NCBI RefSeq assembly: GCF_000217955.3 | Contig: NZ_AFOY02000005.1 | Coordinates: 118,728-182,727, forward strand | Source: Pseudomonas fluorescens HK44 | GTDB taxonomy: Bacteria > Pseudomonadota > Gammaproteobacteria > Pseudomonadales > Pseudomonadaceae | DNA length: 64,000 nucleotides | Direction: 5' to 3' | Part shown: positions 60,607-64,000 of the stretch, in pieces | How positions within the stretch are numbered: the first letter of the stretch is position 1 | How the letters are laid out: each line of letters opens with the position of its first letter | Made by a program: the position numbers and the translations under genes | Notes under the pieces: generated by a model | Told to the model about the DNA's origin: nothing | Databases searched by the model: none | What the model saw: the letters and a program-made list of their open reading frames with translations, nothing else

Positions 60607-61794
60607 ATGTTCGAACTCGTAGACAACATCCCCGCAAGCCCGGTTATTAAAGTTATCGGTGTTGGCGGTGGCGGCGGCAACGCTGTGAATCACATGGTCA
60701 AGAGCAACATTGAAGGCGTTGAGTTCATCTGCGCCAACACTGATGCCCAGGCGCTGAAAAACATCGGCGCGCGGACCATCCTGCAATTGGGCACCGGCGT
60801 GACCAAAGGTCTGGGTGCTGGCGCGAACCCCGAGGTCGGTCGTCAGGCCGCTCTGGAAGACCGCGAGCGCATCGCCGAAGTGCTGCAAGGCACGAACATG
60901 GTGTTCATCACCACCGGCATGGGCGGCGGTACCGGTACCGGTGCGGCGCCAATCATTGCTGAAGTGGCCAAGGAAATGGGGATCCTCACCGTTGCGGTGG
61001 TGACTCGTCCGTTCCCGTTCGAAGGCCGCAAGCGTATGCAGATCGCCGATGAAGGCATCCGCGCGCTGAGCGAAAGCGTTGACTCGTTGATCACCATCCC
61101 CAACGAGAAGCTGCTGACCATCCTGGGTAAAGACGCAAGCCTGCTGTCGGCTTTTGCCAAGGCTGACGATGTGCTGGCCGGTGCCGTTCGCGGTATCTCC
61201 GACATCATCAAGCGTCCAGGCATGATCAACGTCGACTTCGCCGACGTTCGTACCGTCATGAGCGAAATGGGCATGGCGATGATGGGCACTGGCTGCGCCA
61301 GCGGTCCGAACCGTGCACGTGAAGCGACTGAAGCGGCGATTCGTAACCCGCTGCTCGAAGACGTCAACCTGCAAGGTGCACGCGGCATCCTGGTGAACAT
61401 CACCGCCGGTCCTGACCTGTCTCTGGGTGAGTACTCCGACGTGGGTAGCATCATCGAAGCCTTCGCTTCCGAGCACGCCATGGTCAAGGTCGGTACCGTT
61501 ATCGATCCGGACATGCGCGACGAATTGCACGTGACTGTGGTTGCCACAGGTCTGGGCGCGAAAATCGAGAAACCTGTGAAGGTCATCGACAATACCGTTC
61601 AAACCTCCATGGCCGCTGCCGCACCTGCTGCCGCGCGTCAGGAAATGCCGTCGGTCAACTACCGCGACCTGGATCGTCCAACCGTGATGCGCAACCAGGC
61701 TCAGGCCGGCGCAGCGGCGGCGGCTAAACTTAATCCGCAAGACGATTTGGACTACCTGGACATCCCGGCATTCCTGCGTCGTCAGGCCGATTGA
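60607..61794 (+). CDS. ftsZ: Cell division GTPase FtsZ
   Basis: 395 residues, AAGGAG site upstream. Tubulin-type motifs: [13 protein letters not shown] (about residues 19-31), [10 protein letters not shown] (about residues 104-113), and NVDFADV. The conserved C-terminal peptide [17 protein letters not shown], which binds FtsA and ZipA, is intact. Forms the Z ring. Confidence 0.98.
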   Translation: MFELVDNIPASPVIKVIGVGGGGGNAVNHMVKSNIEGVEFICANTDAQALKNIGARTILQLGTGVTKGLGAGANPEVGRQAALEDRERIAEVLQGTNMVFITTGMGGGTGTGAAPIIAEVAKEMGILTVAVVTRPFPFEGRKRMQIADEGIRALSESVDSLITIPNEKLLTILGKDASLLSAFAKADDVLAGAVRGISDIIKRPGMINVDFADVRTVMSEMGMAMMGTGCASGPNRAREATEAAIRNPLLEDVNLQGARGILVNITAGPDLSLGEYSDVGSIIEAFASEHAMVKVGTVIDPDMRDELHVTVVATGLGAKIEKPVKVIDNTVQTSMAAAAPAAARQEMPSVNYRDLDRPTVMRNQAQAGAAAAAKLNPQDDLDYLDIPAFLRRQAD

Positions 61795-61825
61795 TGGAAT
61801 GTATCAGGGCTATGAAGTTGATTGG

Positions 61826-61854
61826 TGTTCAGCAAAGGTCTGGTCTGCTATTAT
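61826..61854 (+). promoter_or_regulatory. Possible lpxC promoter
   Basis: TATTAT (61849-61854) is a good -10; the 17-bp-spaced -35 candidate TGTTCA (61826-61831) is weak. About 52 bp before the lpxC start codon. The separation of lpxC from ftsZ by 112 bp makes a separate promoter likely. Confidence 0.45.
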
Positions 61855-61870
61855 CGCCAGCCTTTGTTGA

Positions 61871-62818
<948 letters not shown>

Positions 62819-62839
62819 GCAAAAACCTCTCTAGTTTTT

Positions 62840-62868
62840 AAAGGCTGCCTTCGGGTGGCCTTTTTTTA
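62840..62868 (+). terminator. Intrinsic terminator after lpxC, T tract used as ISL3 target
   Basis: AAAGGCTGCC-TTCG-GGTGGCCTTT with a following run of T. The last bases, TTTTTTTA (62861-62868), should be the left copy of the IS target duplication. Confidence 0.88.
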
Positions 62869-64000
62869 GGTTCATCACGGATTACCGGGAAAGACGCTCT
62901 TGATCTTCATGAAAAAGAACTCGCTATCCCGGTAACCGTACGCCATCCGCTTGATGACCTTTATTCGATTGTTTATTCCTTCCAACTGACCGGTGTGCAT
63001 CGGCCAGCGAACCCGACTGACGATGCCCCGCCAGTAATCCTTTAGCCGTCTGGCGAACTGGATCAGGGCGGGTATCGCGCTTTCATGAGCATGGCGCAAC
63101 CATTGCTTCCAGGCCGATCTCCAGCCCCAGGCGGTACTCGGCGTCCAGAGCGTTTTGAGTTCAGCCTTCATCAGATAGACCGTCATCAACGATTGGTTGG
63201 CCGCCAGTAAATCCTGTAAATGGACCTGTTGTTCCGGCGTTTTCAGGTTCTGCGGGTTACGCAGCAACAGCCATCGCGCCTGCTTGATGACCTTGCGAGC
63301 CGGCTTGTCATGACGCAGCCGGTTAGCCTCGTCGACGCGGACCCGATCAATCACCTCTCGGCCATATTTGGCTACCACATGAAAGAGGTCGTAGACCACT
63401 CGGGCTTTGGGGCAGTGCTGGCGAACCTCCAGATCAAAAGCGGTGTTCATGTCCATCGCTACCGCTTCGATTCGAGCACAACCCTCTGGTCCCAGTTCTT
63501 CGAAGAACGGTCTGACCGCCGCCCGGCTGCGGCCTTCGCCGATCCACAGCACTCGTCGTGTATCGGCATCCAGGACCACGCTGGCGTAGCGATGACCTTT
63601 GAACAGCGCGAACTCGTCCATTACCAGGCGTCGCGGTTGCGCCTTCGGCAGATTACTTAGCGCCGTTTGCAAGGCTCGACGCTCCAGCAACCGGACGGTG
63701 TCCCAATGCAGCCCAAACAGTTGAGCCACGTGTAGCGTGGGAAGGCGCTCACAGGCTTGAATGACCGCATCGGCCAAGCGGCGCGTCATGCGGGCATAGC
63801 GATCCAGCCAACTGACGGCTTCCATGCGTTTGCCACAGTCACGACAGCCAACCCGCCTGAGCAAAACGCTAAGGCGCACCGCGCGACCGAGAATGGGCAA
63901 ATCACGAACGACTCGCTCGCAATACTCATGAGTGGTTGAACAGGGTTTTTGGCAGCCGCCACAGGAAGGGAATCGGGTAGCGTGGGGAGTCAGATCGATC
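62869..64000 (-). mobile_element. ISL3-family insertion sequence, copy 2 (cut by window end)
   Basis: Same element as 17900-19206: apart from one extra C in the left repeat (ATTACCGGG), the visible sequence appears identical at a constant offset of 44,970. The right end and the right target duplication lie outside the window. Like copy 1, it abuts a terminator T tract, here that of lpxC, in the same orientation relative to the terminator. Confidence 0.92.
62875..64000 (-). CDS. ISL3-family transposase (copy 2, N-terminus outside window)
   Basis: The catalytic residues are as in copy 1 (VMDEFALFKG, EAVAMDMN, GQLEGINNRIK). With the extra C in the left repeat the frame ends MKIKSVFPGNP at a TGA inside the element (62875-62877), eight bases from its end, which is likely the original C-terminus. 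The first 40-60 residues, including the region suspected of a frameshift in copy 1, are beyond the window. Confidence 0.88.
   Translation of the reverse strand, partial: IDLTPHATRFPSCGGCQKPCSTTHEYCERVVRDLPILGRAVRLSVLLRRVGCRDCGKRMEAVSWLDRYARMTRRLADAVIQACERLPTLHVAQLFGLHWDTVRLLERRALQTALSNLPKAQPRRLVMDEFALFKGHRYASVVLDADTRRVLWIGEGRSRAAVRPFFEELGPEGCARIEAVAMDMNTAFDLEVRQHCPKARVVYDLFHVVAKYGREVIDRVRVDEANRLRHDKPARKVIKQARWLLLRNPQNLKTPEQQVHLQDLLAANQSLMTVYLMKAELKTLWTPSTAWGWRSAWKQWLRHAHESAIPALIQFARRLKDYWRGIVSRVRWPMHTGQLEGINNRIKVIKRMAYGYRDSEFFFMKIKSVFPGNP

Overview
This window is a stretch of Pseudomonas chromosome, most likely from the P. fluorescens group. The gene order shows this: the complete mraZ-to-lpxC division and cell-wall cluster preceded by rsmI and rnpB, the rplM-rpsI-petABC-sspAB block, trpS followed by zapE, and the lpoA-yraN-diaA-dolP set. 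REP/REPIN palindromes of two sequence types typical of fluorescent pseudomonads occur in many intergenic gaps. No tRNA, 16S/23S/5S rRNA or CRISPR array was seen.

Layout. 1-2.6 kb: a riboswitch-preceded manganese exporter (cut by the window edge), rsmC and a 2-hydroxyacid dehydrogenase. 2.6-11.7 kb: a LysE-type exporter, then a fatty-acid module (acyl-CoA ligase, DUF1302 barrel, DUF1329 protein, MalT-like LuxR activator). 11.9-19.2 kb: a patchwork of ogt, an IS1182-type element, a two-domain CAP protein, a short-chain dehydrogenase remnant, a DUF6124 protein, an MBL hydrolase, an OmpA-type lipoprotein and an ISL3-type element. 19.2-23.0 kb: zapG, a hydrolase, trpS and zapE.

23.0-28.6 kb is an accessory segment flanked by two 60-bp direct copies (59/60 identical) of the zapE 3' end. 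It carries four co-directional genes: a tryptophan/lysine-2-monooxygenase-like flavoenzyme (broken by a one-base frameshift in an A run), a nitrilase-superfamily amidase, a membrane protein made of two similar halves, and an asparaginase. Together they look like an amino acid -> amide -> acid plus ammonia pathway. The flavoenzyme gene is visibly richer in A+T than its surroundings. No integrase is present.

28.7-34.2 kb holds an MBL hydrolase, two GlxA/AraC-type regulators, an acyl-CoA dehydrogenase and an aldo-keto reductase. 34.4-43 kb is housekeeping: rplM-rpsI, the cytochrome bc1 operon, sspAB, and the envelope set dolP/diaA/yraN/lpoA. 43.1-62.8 kb runs rsmI, rnpB, an unexplained array of 93-bp repeats, a promoter with three MraZ operator repeats, and then the dcw cluster through lpxC, mostly with overlapping or nearly overlapping genes. 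A second ISL3-type copy begins right after the lpxC terminator and runs off the window.

The observations I would follow first are: the island at the duplicated zapE end and its pathway; the fact that both ISL3 copies sit in the T tract of an intrinsic terminator; and the 93-bp (31-codon) repeat array between rnpB and mraZ. All functions are read from sequence motifs and remembered family features; no search or computation was run.
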